Source: Capillimicrobium parvum
Lineage (GTDB): Bacteria; Actinomycetota; Thermoleophilia; Solirubrobacterales; Solirubrobacteraceae
Length of the DNA stretch: 64,000 nt
Direction of reading: 5' to 3'
NCBI RefSeq assembly: GCF_021172045.1
Contig: NZ_CP087164.1
Coordinates: 4,774,001-4,838,000 of the forward strand
In this document: piece by piece, positions 54,507 to 63,216 of the stretch
How the letters are laid out: the number at the start of each line of letters is the position of its first letter
Numbering within the stretch: position 1 is the stretch's first letter
Made by a program: the position numbers and the translations under genes
The notes under the pieces: generated by a model
What the model was told of the DNA's origin: nothing
The model's database searches: none
The model's input: the letters and a program-made list of their open reading frames with translations, nothing else

Positions 54507-55312
54507 GCGAGCTCGAGCGAGAAGCGCAGCGTGTACGGCGAGGTGGGCAGGTCGTCGCCGCTGACGAGCGCGTTCGTCGGCGCGGCCATCGGCTCGAACG
54601 CGATCAGCTGCTCGGCCGCCGGCGCGAAGACCTGGGCCCAGCGGACGCCCTCGCCGAAGCGGACCAGCAGGTCGCCCGCGCGAAAGGGCGCGGCGGGCGC
54701 CTCGAACAGGTCGTCGTAGGTGCGGTCGCCGAGCGGCCCGTAGAACGGCGGCGCGTCCTCGGTCGCACCGGTCGGCAGGCCGCGGTCGTCGAGCAGGTGG
54801 CGGCGCATCGCCGGGATCTGCACCGTTGTCCGGGCGCGGTCCAGCTCGAGGTAGGGATGCCAGCCGAACGCGACGGGGACGTCGTGGCCCTCGACGGTCG
54901 TCGTCACGTGCAGCGCCGACCCGGTGAGCTCGTGCAGGACCTCGACCCGGTGCTGGGGCGGGAAGGCCGGATCGGTCCACGACAGCTCCGCGCGCAGCCG
55001 CCGCGCGCTCTGCTCGACGACCTGCCACGGCGCGCGCGCGGCGGGCAGGCCGTGAATCGGCAGCCCGGACGGGTCGCGTCGCGCCTGAGACGCGTCGATG
55101 CGGGCCGAGCGCACCTCCGACAGCCGGTTGGCGAACGGGTACAGCAGCGGCACGCCGAACGTCGAGCCCTTCTCGCGGTAGGCGGCCAGCCCGCCGCGGA
55201 CGCCGAGCAGCTCGCGTCCGTCGCGCCGCAGCGAGCCGACGACCATGCCGGTCTCGGGCGCGACCTCGGCCTCGAGCTGTCCCGCGCGCAGGGTGACCAT
55301 CGTGCGGATCAT
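54503..55312 (-). CDS. aldose 1-epimerase family protein
   Basis: 269 aa from the ATG at 55312 (MIRTMVTLRAGQLEAEVAPE). Galactose-mutarotase fold features: LLYPFANRLSEVR, the His in IHGLPAARAPW, the His in VAFGWHPYLEL, and the catalytic Glu in AFEPMAAPTNAL. Interconverts anomers of a sugar or acts as a hexose-6-phosphate epimerase-like enzyme; the sugar is not defined. 49 bp from the divergent LuxR-type regulator. Confidence 0.85.
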   Translation of the reverse strand: MIRTMVTLRAGQLEAEVAPETGMVVGSLRRDGRELLGVRGGLAAYREKGSTFGVPLLYPFANRLSEVRSARIDASQARRDPSGLPIHGLPAARAPWQVVEQSARRLRAELSWTDPAFPPQHRVEVLHELTGSALHVTTTVEGHDVPVAFGWHPYLELDRARTTVQIPAMRRHLLDDRGLPTGATEDAPPFYGPLGDRTYDDLFEAPAAPFRAGDLLVRFGEGVRWAQVFAPAAEQLIAFEPMAAPTNALVSGDDLPTSPYTLRFSLELA

Positions 55313-55361
55313 GCCGGACCCGCGACGGCCACGTAGAGTCCCCCCGCGGGAGGCCGCAACG

Positions 55362-58208
55362 ATGACGGCGCACGAGACGAACCTGCTCGACCGCGACGAT
55401 GAGCTCGGAGCCATCGAGGCCGCCGCGCGCGCTGCCGCGGGCGGGCGCGGGGGCGTGGTCGTGGTGGAGGGACCGCCCGGGATCGGCAAGACGGCGCTGC
55501 TGCGCGCGACGCGATCGCTCGCCGCGACCTCCGGCCTCGACGTCCTGCACGCCCGTGGCGCCGAGCTCGAGCAGGAGTTCGCGTTCGGCGCCGTGCGCCA
55601 GCTGCTCGAGCGCCCGGTCCACGACGGGCCGCCCGAGCTGCTGAGCGGCCCGGCGGCCCTCGCCGCGCCGCTGCTCGACGCGCCGGCCGGGCTCGGCGAG
55701 GCGTCGCCGGCGCCGCACGAGGCCGGCTACGCGGTCGTCCACGGCCTGTACTGGGTGGCCGTGCACCTCGCCCGCCGGCGTCCGCTCGCGCTGCTCGTCG
55801 ACGACGTCCAGTGGCTCGACGCCTCGTCGCTGCGGTTCCTCGACCATCTCGCGGTTCGCCTCGACGACCTGCCGGCGCTGCTCGTGGTGGCCTGCCGCAC
55901 CGGCGAACCCGACGCGGCGGCGGTCCCCGCCGAGCTGCTGCGCACGGCTGTGGCCGTGCTGCGCCCCGCGCCGCTCTCCGCGCCCGCCGCCGAGCGCCTG
56001 GTCCGCGCCTCGCTGCCCTGCGCCGACGCCGAGCTGTGCCGCGCGTGCCACGACGCGAGCGCCGGCAACCCCCTGTTCCTGCGCGCGCTCGTCAGCGCGA
56101 TGCGGGAGGCGGGGCCCGGCCAGGCCGCCGCGGTGCTCCAGCGCGCGCCCGCCGACGTGCGCGGTGCGGTCGCGGCGCGCGTCGCGCGCCTGCCCGCGGC
56201 CGCCCGCACGCTGGCCCAGGGCATCGCGGTGCTCGGATCGGAGGCCTCCGTGCGCCAGGCCGCCGTGGTCGCCGGCATCGACGCACGCGACGCCGCGGCC
56301 GCCGCCGACGTCCTCGCGGCGACCGGGCTGCTCGAGGCGGAGCGGCCGCTGCGGTTCGCGCACCCGATCGTGCGCCGGGCGCTGCTCGACGAGATGCCGG
56401 CGGGCCGGCGCAGCGCCGCGCATGCCCGGGCGGCCCGGATGCTGGCCGCCGAGGACGCGCCCGTCGAGCAGGTCGCCGCGCACCTCGTCAGCCTCGACCC
56501 GGCCGGCGATCCGTGGACCGTCCACGCGCTGCGCGACGCCGCCGCCGGCGCCCTCGAGAGCGGCGCACCCGAGGCGGCGACGGTCTATCTGCGTCGCGCC
56601 CTCGAGGAGCCGCCGGGGGCCGAGGCGCGCGCGCAGACGCTGCTCGAGCTCGGCCTGGCCGAGGCGCTGGCCTTCGAGGTCGAGCCGGCCATCGAGCATC
56701 TCCGGCGGGCGGTCGAGACGCACCCGGACGTCGACGCGCGGCTGCGCGCGGCGCTGACGCTCGGCTCCCTGCTCGGCGCCAGCCGGCGGGTCGCCGACGG
56801 AGCCCAGCTGCTGGACCGCACGCTCGCGGACAGCTCCGATGGCGACCCGGTGCTGCGCCGGCGCCTGGCCGGGCGGCTGTTGCACCTCGCCGTGTCGGAC
56901 GGGCGCACGCGCGGGATCGCCGAGCCCCACGCGCGGGACCTGCACGCCCGCGTCGACCGCGGCGAGCCGGTCGGCGCCGACGAGCTCTCGGCGCTGGCCG
57001 CGCTGGAGACGATGGCGGGCGCCCCGGTCGACCGCGTCCTGGTGCTGGCGCGGCGGGCGCGCGACACCGACACGGGCGGCCACCCCGTGCCCGGCGACCT
57101 GACGACCGCGTTCGTCGCCCGCTGCCTGATCGCCGCCGACCGCTACGACGAGGCGATCGCGGCGGTCGACGAGGCGGTCGCCGCCTTCCGCAGCCGGGGC
57201 GCGCCGTGGCTGGCGGCGATCCCCCTGCTCGTCTTCCGCGCCGAGGCGCTGTGCCGCGCCGGGCGCCTCGGCGAGGCGCAGGCGACGGCGTGCGAGGCGC
57301 TCGAGGGGGCGGCGGTCGCGTGGCGCATCGGCGTGCCGGCCGCGCTGTCGGTGCTCGTGCCGGTGCTCACCGAGCTCGACCGGGTCACCGAGGCGCTCGA
57401 GCTGCTCGCCGCGCACGGGCTCGACCGCCCCGCCGGCGACCTGGGCTCCGAGTATCCCGTGACGATGGCGCTGCACGCGCGGGGCGAGGCGAGGCTGGCG
57501 GCCGGCGACGTCGGCGGGGCGCTCGCCGACCTCCGGGCCGTCGAGGCCCGGCTCGCCGCGATCGGCGAGCGCAACCCCGCGCTGCTGCCCTGGCGGTCGG
57601 CGGGGGCGCGGGCGCTCGCGGCCCGCGGCGACCGTGCCGCCGCGCGGGCCCTCGCCGCCGGGGAGGTGGCGCTCGCCCGGCGCTTCGGCGCGCCGCGGGC
57701 GGTCTCGATCGCCCTGCGTGCGCTGGCCGTCGCCGGCGACGCCGCCGCCGCGCCAGCGCTGCTCGGCGAGGCTGTCGCGCTGACGGAGCACTCGCCCGCC
57801 CGGCTCGAGCACGCCCACGCGCTCGCCGGACTCGGCGAGGCGCTGGTGGCGGGCGGCGAGCGCGATGCGGCGTGTCCGGTGCTCGACCGCGCCTGCGATC
57901 TCGCGCACGGCTGCGGCGCCACGGCTCTCGAGCAGCGGGCGCTCGCCGCCCTGCGCGCGGCGGGGCGCCGGCCGCGGCGCGCGGCGCGGACCGGCGCTGC
58001 GGCGTTGACGGACGCGGAGCGCCGCGTCGCGCTGCTCGCCGCACAGGGCTGCTCGAACCGGCAGATCGCCGCCGAGCTCGTCGTCGCCGCGCGCACCGTG
58101 GAGTTCCATCTCACCGCGGCCTACCGCAAGCTCGGGATCCGCTCGCGGCGCGAGCTCGGGGACGCGCTGGCCGGCGAGCTCGCGGACGCCGCCGTCGCCG
58201 CCGGCTGA
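55362..58208 (+). CDS. large LuxR-family regulator with AAA-type ATPase domain (LAL type)
   Basis: 948 aa from the ATG at 55362 behind a GGGAGG site. N-terminal ATPase: Walker A GPPGIGKT (37-44), Walker B LALLVDDVQWLD (about 147). Central Ala-rich TPR-like helical repeats fill roughly 350-870. C-terminal LuxR HTH LTDAERRVALLAAQGCSNRQ then IAAELVVAARTVEFHLTAAY. STAND-type regulators bind an inducer and activate nearby genes. Next to an aldose epimerase and close to ribosomal genes; target unknown. Confidence 0.9.
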   Translation: MTAHETNLLDRDDELGAIEAAARAAAGGRGGVVVVEGPPGIGKTALLRATRSLAATSGLDVLHARGAELEQEFAFGAVRQLLERPVHDGPPELLSGPAALAAPLLDAPAGLGEASPAPHEAGYAVVHGLYWVAVHLARRRPLALLVDDVQWLDASSLRFLDHLAVRLDDLPALLVVACRTGEPDAAAVPAELLRTAVAVLRPAPLSAPAAERLVRASLPCADAELCRACHDASAGNPLFLRALVSAMREAGPGQAAAVLQRAPADVRGAVAARVARLPAAARTLAQGIAVLGSEASVRQAAVVAGIDARDAAAAADVLAATGLLEAERPLRFAHPIVRRALLDEMPAGRRSAAHARAARMLAAEDAPVEQVAAHLVSLDPAGDPWTVHALRDAAAGALESGAPEAATVYLRRALEEPPGAEARAQTLLELGLAEALAFEVEPAIEHLRRAVETHPDVDARLRAALTLGSLLGASRRVADGAQLLDRTLADSSDGDPVLRRRLAGRLLHLAVSDGRTRGIAEPHARDLHARVDRGEPVGADELSALAALETMAGAPVDRVLVLARRARDTDTGGHPVPGDLTTAFVARCLIAADRYDEAIAAVDEAVAAFRSRGAPWLAAIPLLVFRAEALCRAGRLGEAQATACEALEGAAVAWRIGVPAALSVLVPVLTELDRVTEALELLAAHGLDRPAGDLGSEYPVTMALHARGEARLAAGDVGGALADLRAVEARLAAIGERNPALLPWRSAGARALAARGDRAAARALAAGEVALARRFGAPRAVSIALRALAVAGDAAAAPALLGEAVALTEHSPARLEHAHALAGLGEALVAGGERDAACPVLDRACDLAHGCGATALEQRALAALRAAGRRPRRAARTGAAALTDAERRVALLAAQGCSNRQIAAELVVAARTVEFHLTAAYRKLGIRSRRELGDALAGELADAAVAAG

Positions 58209-58261
58209 CACGGCGGTCGGGTTCTGGTCGCTGCCGGCTCTTCGACGATCGGCAGGGACGA

Positions 58262-58288
58262 CGAGGGGCGCCCGGTGGGCGCCCCTCG
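58262..58288. terminator. bidirectional terminator hairpin after rplL and LuxR gene
   Basis: Perfect 12-bp stem, arms CGAGGGGCGCCC and GGGCGCCCCTCG, 3-nt GGT loop, in the 107-bp gap between the convergent LuxR-type gene and rplL. Strongest stem in the window. It marks the end of the rplKAJL unit, so rpoBC is not simply continuous with rplJL here. Confidence 0.7.
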
Positions 58289-58315
58289 GATCCTGCGTTC
58301 AGGCGATGCGGCGAG

Positions 58316-58699
58316 CTACTTGAGCTCGACGGAGGCGCCGGCCTCCTCGAGCTCGCCCTTGAGCTTCTCGGCCTCGTCGCGCTCGATGCCCTCCTTGACC
58401 GGCTTGGGGGCCTCGTCGACGAGCGCCTTGGCCTCCTTGAGGCCCAGGCCGGTCGCCGCGCGGACGACCTTGATGACCTGGATCTTCTTGTCGCCGGCGC
58501 CCGTGAGGACGACGTCGACCGTCGAGGACTCCTCCTCGGCCGGAGCGCCGGCGTCGCCGCCGCCCGCGGCCGGAGCGGCCGCGGCGACCGCGGTCGCGGA
58601 CACGCCGAACTCCTCCTCGAGCGCCTTGATGCGCTCGGCGAGCTCGAGCACGGAGATGCCCTTGAGCTCGTCGATCCATTCCTGGGTGCTGGTGGCCAT
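58316..58699 (-). CDS. rplL: 50S ribosomal protein L7/L12
   Basis: 127 aa. N-terminal dimerisation helix ([20 protein letters not shown]), Ala/Gly hinge [20 protein letters not shown], and C-terminal factor-binding domain [21 protein letters not shown]. Stalk protein for EF-Tu/EF-G recruitment. 6 bp after rplJ. Confidence 0.98.
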   Translation of the reverse strand: MATSTQEWIDELKGISVLELAERIKALEEEFGVSATAVAAAAPAAGGGDAGAPAEEESSTVDVVLTGAGDKKIQVIKVVRAATGLGLKEAKALVDEAPKPVKEGIERDEAEKLKGELEEAGASVELK

Positions 58700-58705
58700 G
58701 TTGGG

Positions 58706-59458
58706 TTACTCCTCGTCGTTCGAAGTCGTTGCTGAGCTGTCGTCGGGGCCCTCGGCGGGCTCCTGCGCGGAGACCGCCGGCTCAGGCGGCTCCGCATCCT
58801 GGTCGGCGCCGCCGGCGTCCGGCTGGGCCGCGGCGTCCGGCTGGGCCTCGGCCTCCGGCGCCTCGGCTTCGGCCTGCGCCTCGGCCGCGGGAGCCTCCTC
58901 GACCGCCGCCGGAGCCGCTTCGGCCGCCGGGGCGTCCTGTCCCACGAGCCCCTGCTCCTGGATCGCGCCGAGCTGGATCGCCAGCCCGGAGATGAGCGCC
59001 TGCAGGGTCCGGGCGAGGCCGCTGATCGGCGACGCCACGATGCCCACGAGCTGTCCGTAGAGCACCTGCCGCGAGGGCAGGCGGGAGATCGCCCGGATCT
59101 GGTCCGGGTCGAGCGCCTCGCCGTCGAGCAGGCCGCCCTTGAAGGGCAGCAGGTCGGTGGCGCGCGCGTAGTCGGCGATCGCCTTGGCCGCCGCGGCGGC
59201 GTCGCCGCGCACGAAGGCCAGCGCGGTCGGGCCTTCGAGCAGCGCCTTCAGCGACTCGGCGCCCGCCTCGTCGGCGGCCCGCTCCGTGAGCGTGTTCTTG
59301 ACCACGCGGAAGCGGGTGTCGGCGTCGCGCAGCTTGGCGCGCAGCTCGGCGGCCTGCGGCACGGAGATCCCGCGGTAGTCCACCGCGAAGACGGCCTGGG
59401 CCTCCTGGATCTCACCGGCGATCTCGGCGATCGCCGCTGCTTTCTGTTCTCGGTTCAT
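58706..59458 (-). CDS. rplJ: 50S ribosomal protein L10 with acidic C-terminal tail
   Basis: 250 aa against about 165-175. Residues 1-172 are a complete L10: AVFAVDYRGISVPQAAELRA, VVKNTLTERA and the C-terminal L12-binding helix region GLARTLQALISGLAIQLGAI. Residues 174-250 are an Ala/Glu/Pro/Asp-rich acidic tail (AEAQAEAEAPEAEAQPDAAA) that is absent from typical L10. The tail is encoded without frame breaks and may bind basic factors; role unknown. Confidence 0.96.
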   Translation of the reverse strand: MNREQKAAAIAEIAGEIQEAQAVFAVDYRGISVPQAAELRAKLRDADTRFRVVKNTLTERAADEAGAESLKALLEGPTALAFVRGDAAAAAKAIADYARATDLLPFKGGLLDGEALDPDQIRAISRLPSRQVLYGQLVGIVASPISGLARTLQALISGLAIQLGAIQEQGLVGQDAPAAEAAPAAVEEAPAAEAQAEAEAPEAEAQPDAAAQPDAGGADQDAEPPEPAVSAQEPAEGPDDSSATTSNDEE

Positions 59459-59523
59459 CAGCCTCCTAGCCCGGGCTTGCGCTCACGACGAGCCGCCGGG
59501 GGTCTCTGGAGAAGCGCTGTCGC

Positions 59524-60249
59524 TCAGGCGGATGCCGGCGCAGACTCCTCGACGATGTCACGCGTGCGGCTGGGGTCCACCTTCACGCCGGGCCCCATGG
59601 TGGAGGCGAGGGTGATCGTGCGGATGTAGCGACCCTTCGCGGCCGACGGCTTGGCGCGGATGATCTCGTCGATCACCGCGGCGTAGTTCTCGAGCAGCGC
59701 CCGGTCCTCGAAGGACGTCTTGCCGATGTTGAGGTGCACGATGGCGGTGCGGTCGGTGCGGTACTCGACCTTGCCGGCCTTCGACTCCTCGACGGCCTTG
59801 CGGACGTCCATCGTGACCGTGCCGACCTTCGGGTTGGGCATCTTGCCCTGCGGCCCGAGGATGCGGCCCAGCCGGCCGACGACCGGCATGAGGTCCGGCG
59901 TGGCGATGGCGATGTCGAAGTCGGTGAAGCCGTCCTCGATCCGCTTGGCGAGGTCCTCGGCGCCCACGACGTCGGCGCCGGCCTCCTCGGCCTCCTGGGC
60001 CTTGGCCCCCTGGGCGAAGACGGCGACCTTGACCTCCTTGCCGAGGCCGTTGGGCAGGCCGATCGTCCCGCGCAGCTGCTCGTCGGCGTGGCGGACGTTC
60101 AGGCCGGTGCGGATGTGCAGCTCGACCGACTCGTCGAACTTCGCCCGCTTGAGGTCCTTGACGAGCTTGATCGCCTCGGCGGGCGCGTACTCGCGCTCGC
60201 GGTCGACCTGGCCCTTGGACTCGACGTAGGTCTTCCCGTGCTTGCTCAC
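59524..60249 (-). CDS. rplA: 50S ribosomal protein L1
   Basis: 241 aa. Signature [20 protein letters not shown] and [16 protein letters not shown]-terminal [20 protein letters not shown]1 stalk protein and likely translational autoregulator of its operon. 65-bp gap to rplJ could hold an L10-type leader but no clear structure is seen. Confidence 0.98.
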   Translation of the reverse strand: MSKHGKTYVESKGQVDREREYAPAEAIKLVKDLKRAKFDESVELHIRTGLNVRHADEQLRGTIGLPNGLGKEVKVAVFAQGAKAQEAEEAGADVVGAEDLAKRIEDGFTDFDIAIATPDLMPVVGRLGRILGPQGKMPNPKVGTVTMDVRKAVEESKAGKVEYRTDRTAIVHLNIGKTSFEDRALLENYAAVIDEIIRAKPSAAKGRYIRTITLASTMGPGVKVDPSRTRDIVEESAPASA

Positions 60250-60284
60250 GATGCCATCTCCATCAGGGTCGGAGCCGTTGTGTG

Positions 60285-60304
60285 TGAGAACCCGCGGGGT
60301 TCCA
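60285..60304. repeat. copy of the palindromic element between rplK and rplA
   Basis: TGAGAACCCGCGGGGTTCCA in the 60-bp rplK-rplA gap is a diverged copy of the 20-bp element at 18458, 18514 and 23944, keeping the stem with compensating changes (AACCC/GGGTT for GACCC/GGGTC). Confidence 0.55.
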
Positions 60305-60309
60305 TCTCG

Positions 60310-60735
60310 TTACGCCTCCACTTCCACGCCCATCGAGCGGGCCGTGCCCGCGATGATCTTCGCCGCCTGGTCGACGTCGTGCGCGTTGAGATCCTGCAGC
60401 TTCTTCTCGGCGATCTCGCGCAGCTGCGCCTGCGAGATCCGGCCGACCTTCTCGCGATGGGGCTCGGCCGAGCCCTTGTCGATGCCGATCGCCTGGCGGA
60501 TGAGCACCGCCGCGGGCGGCGTCTTCGTCACGAACGTGAACGAGCGGTCCTCGAACACGGTGATCTCGACCGGGATCGTCGTGCCCATGTCGTTCGCCGT
60601 CTGGGCGTTGAACGCCTTGACGAACTCCATGATGTTGATGCCGTGCTGGCCGAGCGCCGGGCCGACCGGCGGGGCCGGGCTCGCCTGGCCGCCGGGGGCC
60701 TGCAGCTTGATGGTGGTGAGGACCTTCTTCGCCAT
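60310..60735 (-). CDS. rplK: 50S ribosomal protein L11
   Basis: 141 aa, starting [20 protein letters not shown]; rRNA-binding C-terminal domain with [20 protein letters not shown]. GTPase-centre protein, target site region of thiostrepton-type antibiotics. 18 bp after nusG. Confidence 0.98.
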   Translation of the reverse strand: MAKKVLTTIKLQAPGGQASPAPPVGPALGQHGINIMEFVKAFNAQTANDMGTTIPVEITVFEDRSFTFVTKTPPAAVLIRQAIGIDKGSAEPHREKVGRISQAQLREIAEKKLQDLNAHDVDQAAKIIAGTARSMGVEVEA

Positions 60736-60753
60736 GAGCGTTCGCGCTTCTTC

Positions 60754-61275
60754 CTAGATCTTCTTGACCTGATCGAAACCGACTTCGACCGGGGTCTCGC
60801 GTCCAAAGATAGAGACGAGGACCTTCAGCCGGTTGGCGTCCTCGTTGATCTCGGAGATCTCGCCGGAGAAATCCGAGAGGGGGCCGTGGATGACCTTGAC
60901 CGACTCGCCGATGGAGAACTGCGCGCGCGTCCGCGGGGCGGTCGCGACCTCCTTCTTGAGCAGCCGGTCGACCTCGGCCTGGGTCAGCGGCACGGGCTCG
61001 TTCGACGCGCCGACGAAGCCGGTCACGCCGGGCGTGCCCTTCACGAGGGTCCACGAGTCCTCGTTGAGGTCCATGTTCACGAGCACGTACCCGGGCATGG
61101 TGCGCTTCTCGGTCATGACCTTCTGGTTGTCCTTCATCTCCGAGACGGTCTCGGTGGGAACGACGACCTGGCGCACGGCACGCTGCTGCCCGAGCGACAC
61201 GACGCGGTGCTCGAGGTTCTGCTTGACCTTCTTCTCGTGGCCCGAATAGGTGTTGACGACGTACCAGCGGAACAT
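60754..61275 (-). CDS. nusG: transcription termination/antitermination protein NusG
   Basis: 173 aa. NGN domain starting FRWYVVNTYSGHEKKVKQNL and C-terminal KOW domain with VIHGPLSDFSGEISEINEDA. Shorter than actinobacterial NusG with long N-terminal extensions, so essentially the minimal form. 16 bp after secE. Confidence 0.97.
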   Translation of the reverse strand: MFRWYVVNTYSGHEKKVKQNLEHRVVSLGQQRAVRQVVVPTETVSEMKDNQKVMTEKRTMPGYVLVNMDLNEDSWTLVKGTPGVTGFVGASNEPVPLTQAEVDRLLKKEVATAPRTRAQFSIGESVKVIHGPLSDFSGEISEINEDANRLKVLVSIFGRETPVEVGFDQVKKI

Positions 61276-61291
61276 GGGGTTTCTCTCGTGA

Positions 61292-61735
61292 TCAGATGAT
61301 GAAGTCGACGACGCGCTGCGCGGCCCAGTCGGCGACGCCGAGGTAGGCGCCGGCGAGGGCGACGAAGCCGAGCACCACGGCGGTCGCCTGCGCGACCTGC
61401 TTGCGGTCCGGCCACTGCACGCGCTGGAGCTCGGCCCAGCTCGCGCGCAGGAAGTTCAGGACCCGGTTGCCCTGCGGCTTGGGGCCGGTGTCGCGCTGCC
61501 GGTCGCGCCGGGAGGCTCGCCCGCCCCGGGCCGACTCGCGCTGCGCCGCCTCGGCGCCGGCCTCCTCGGCCTCGGCGGCGAGCTCGGCGTCGTCGACGCT
61601 GCTCTCCTCGCCCTCGGCCCCCGCGACGATCGACGCCTCGACCTCGTCGACCTCGCCCGATGCGTGCTCGAGCTCGCCCGGCACGTTCTCGCGCCGGAGC
61701 TTCTTGTCCTTCGCTCGCTCTCGCCTCCGGGCCAT
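61292..61735 (-). CDS. secE: preprotein translocase subunit SecE with N-terminal extension
   Basis: 147 aa. The SecE core lies at about 89-147: NFLRASWAELQRVQWPDRKQ followed by a single hydrophobic segment VAQATAVVLGFVALAGAYLG. The first 88 residues are a charged cytoplasmic extension, acidic in the middle (EVDEVEASIVAGAEGEESS) and basic near the core. Extensions occur in other Actinomycetota SecE proteins, but this one is long. Confidence 0.92.
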   Translation of the reverse strand: MARRRERAKDKKLRRENVPGELEHASGEVDEVEASIVAGAEGEESSVDDAELAAEAEEAGAEAAQRESARGGRASRRDRQRDTGPKPQGNRVLNFLRASWAELQRVQWPDRKQVAQATAVVLGFVALAGAYLGVADWAAQRVVDFII

Positions 61736-61747
61736 CGACGGTGGGAC

Positions 61748-61912
61748 CTAGCGCGTCTCGCGGTGGCTGGTGTGCTTCCGGCACCACCGGCAGAACTTGC
61801 GCAGGGTGATGCGGTCCGGATTGTTTCGCTTGCTCTTGTTCGTCTGATAGTTGCGCCGCTTGCACTCCTCGCAGGCGAGGGTGACAGCGATGCGCACGTC
61901 TCCGCGGGCCAT
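61748..61912 (-). CDS. rpmG: 50S ribosomal protein L33
   Basis: 54 aa from the ATG at 61912 ([20 protein letters not shown]). Zinc-binding form with Cys14, Cys17, Cys41 and Cys44. An in-frame extension of 19 codons upstream is not conserved in the family and is rejected. Directly upstream of secE, with no tRNA-Trp between them (12 bp gap). Confidence 0.95.
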   Translation of the reverse strand: MARGDVRIAVTLACEECKRRNYQTNKSKRNNPDRITLRKFCRWCRKHTSHRETR

Positions 61913-62036
61913 TTGGCGGCTCCCGTACGTCGGGACAAAGAAACGACCCACCGGCGGCAGGTCGGACACTCCATGGTACTACGCTCGCGCCGCGCCGCGC
62001 CGCGCCGCAGCCGCCCAAGGCGGTAGACGTTCCCGG

Positions 62037-63216
62037 ATGGCGCCGGTCCACACCATAGGTCGCGCGGGGGGCGCCTCGACGATCGCCGTCTTCGGCGCGG
62101 CCCTGGCCTGCTTCCTCGCCGTGGGCTCGGTCCTGCCCATCCTGCCCCGCTACGTCCACGGGCCGCTGGGCGCGGGCGACTTCGCCGTCGGCGTCGTCAT
62201 CGGCGCGTTCGCCGTGACGGCGATCGTCGCGCGCCCGTGGGCGGCGCGCGAGACCGATCGGCGCGGGCGCCCCGACGTGCTGGCCACCGGCGCGGCGGTC
62301 ATGAGGCTGGGCGGCGCCCTCCTGTTCCTGCCGCTCGGCGTGCCCGGTCTCGTGCTCGCGCGGCTGGTGGTCGGCATCGGCGAAGGGCACGGTGTTCACG
62401 GCGGCCGCGGCCTGGGTCGTCGACCTCACGCCCGCCGACCGGCGCGGGCGCGTCATCGGGCTGTTCGGCCTGTCGGCCTGGGGCGGCCTGAGCGCGGGGC
62501 CGGCGATCGGAGAGGCGCTGCACGCGATCGCGGGCTACGACGCGGTGTGGGCGTTCGCGGTTCTCGCGCCTCTGGCCGGCACCGCGATCACGCTGCGCCA
62601 GCCCCGCGACGACGTCACCCGCGAGCGACCGGTCGGCGGCGACCCCCTGTTCGTGCCCGAGGCGGTCGGGCCGGGGATCGCGCTGGCCCTCGCGAACGCC
62701 GGCTACGCGACGATGGCCGGGCTCGTCGGGCTGCACCTCGCCGACCGCGCGACCGGGCACGGGGTGCTCGCGTTCACCGCCTTCGCCATCTCCGTCGTGG
62801 CCACGCGGCTCGCGCTCGGCCGCATCCCGGACGTCGCAGGACCGCGGATCGCGGCGATCGCCGCCGGGCTCGCGGAGGCCCTGGGGCTGGTGATCGTCGC
62901 GCTGGCCTCGGGCTGGCCGGTCGCCGTCGTGGGGGCGGTCGTCATGGGCTTCGGCTTCGCGCTGATGTACCCGGCGCTCGCGCTGTTCGTGGTCGAGCGG
63001 GTGGGCGACGACCGCCGCGGGGCCGCCCTCGGCTCGTTCACCGCGTTCTTCGACGTCGGCTTCGGCCTGGGCGGCCCGGTGGAGGGCGCGATCGCGGCGC
63101 TCGGCGGCTACCCCGCAGCGTTCTGGGCCGCGGCGGCGTTCGCCCTGGGCACCGCGCCGATCTCGTCGCGGCTGACGGTCGCGCCCTCGCGCGCGGCCGC
63201 GGCGTCTACGCCATGA
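62037..63216 (+). pseudogene. MFS transporter gene with an apparent one-base frameshift
   Basis: The first frame from the ATG at 62037 gives a normal MFS N-terminus (LACFLAVGSVLPILPRYVHG, AARETDRRGRPDVLATGAAV motif-A-like loop) up to LARLVVGIGEG near 62384. The protein then continues in the next frame as VFTAAAAWVVDLTPADRRGR and runs normally to 63216 through the remaining helices. Removing one base in the GAAGGG run at 62382-62387 restores a single ~392-aa protein. The rest of both halves keeps coding character, so this is either a very recent mutation or a sequencing error. Tail overlaps the next gene by 11 bp. Confidence 0.8.

Noticed and set aside
59459-59523. L10 autoregulatory leader or riboswitch between rplA and rplJ
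   Set aside because: The 65-bp gap is short and no conserved leader structure was recognised by eye.
61736-61747. tRNA-Trp gene between secE and rpmG, common in this position in other bacteria
   Set aside because: The gap is 12 bp; no tRNA can fit, and none was recognised elsewhere in the window.
62375-62400. Programmed ribosomal frameshifting in the MFS gene
   Set aside because: No known slippery heptamer with a downstream pseudoknot is evident, and MFS transporters are not known to use frameshifting. A mutation or sequencing error is simpler.
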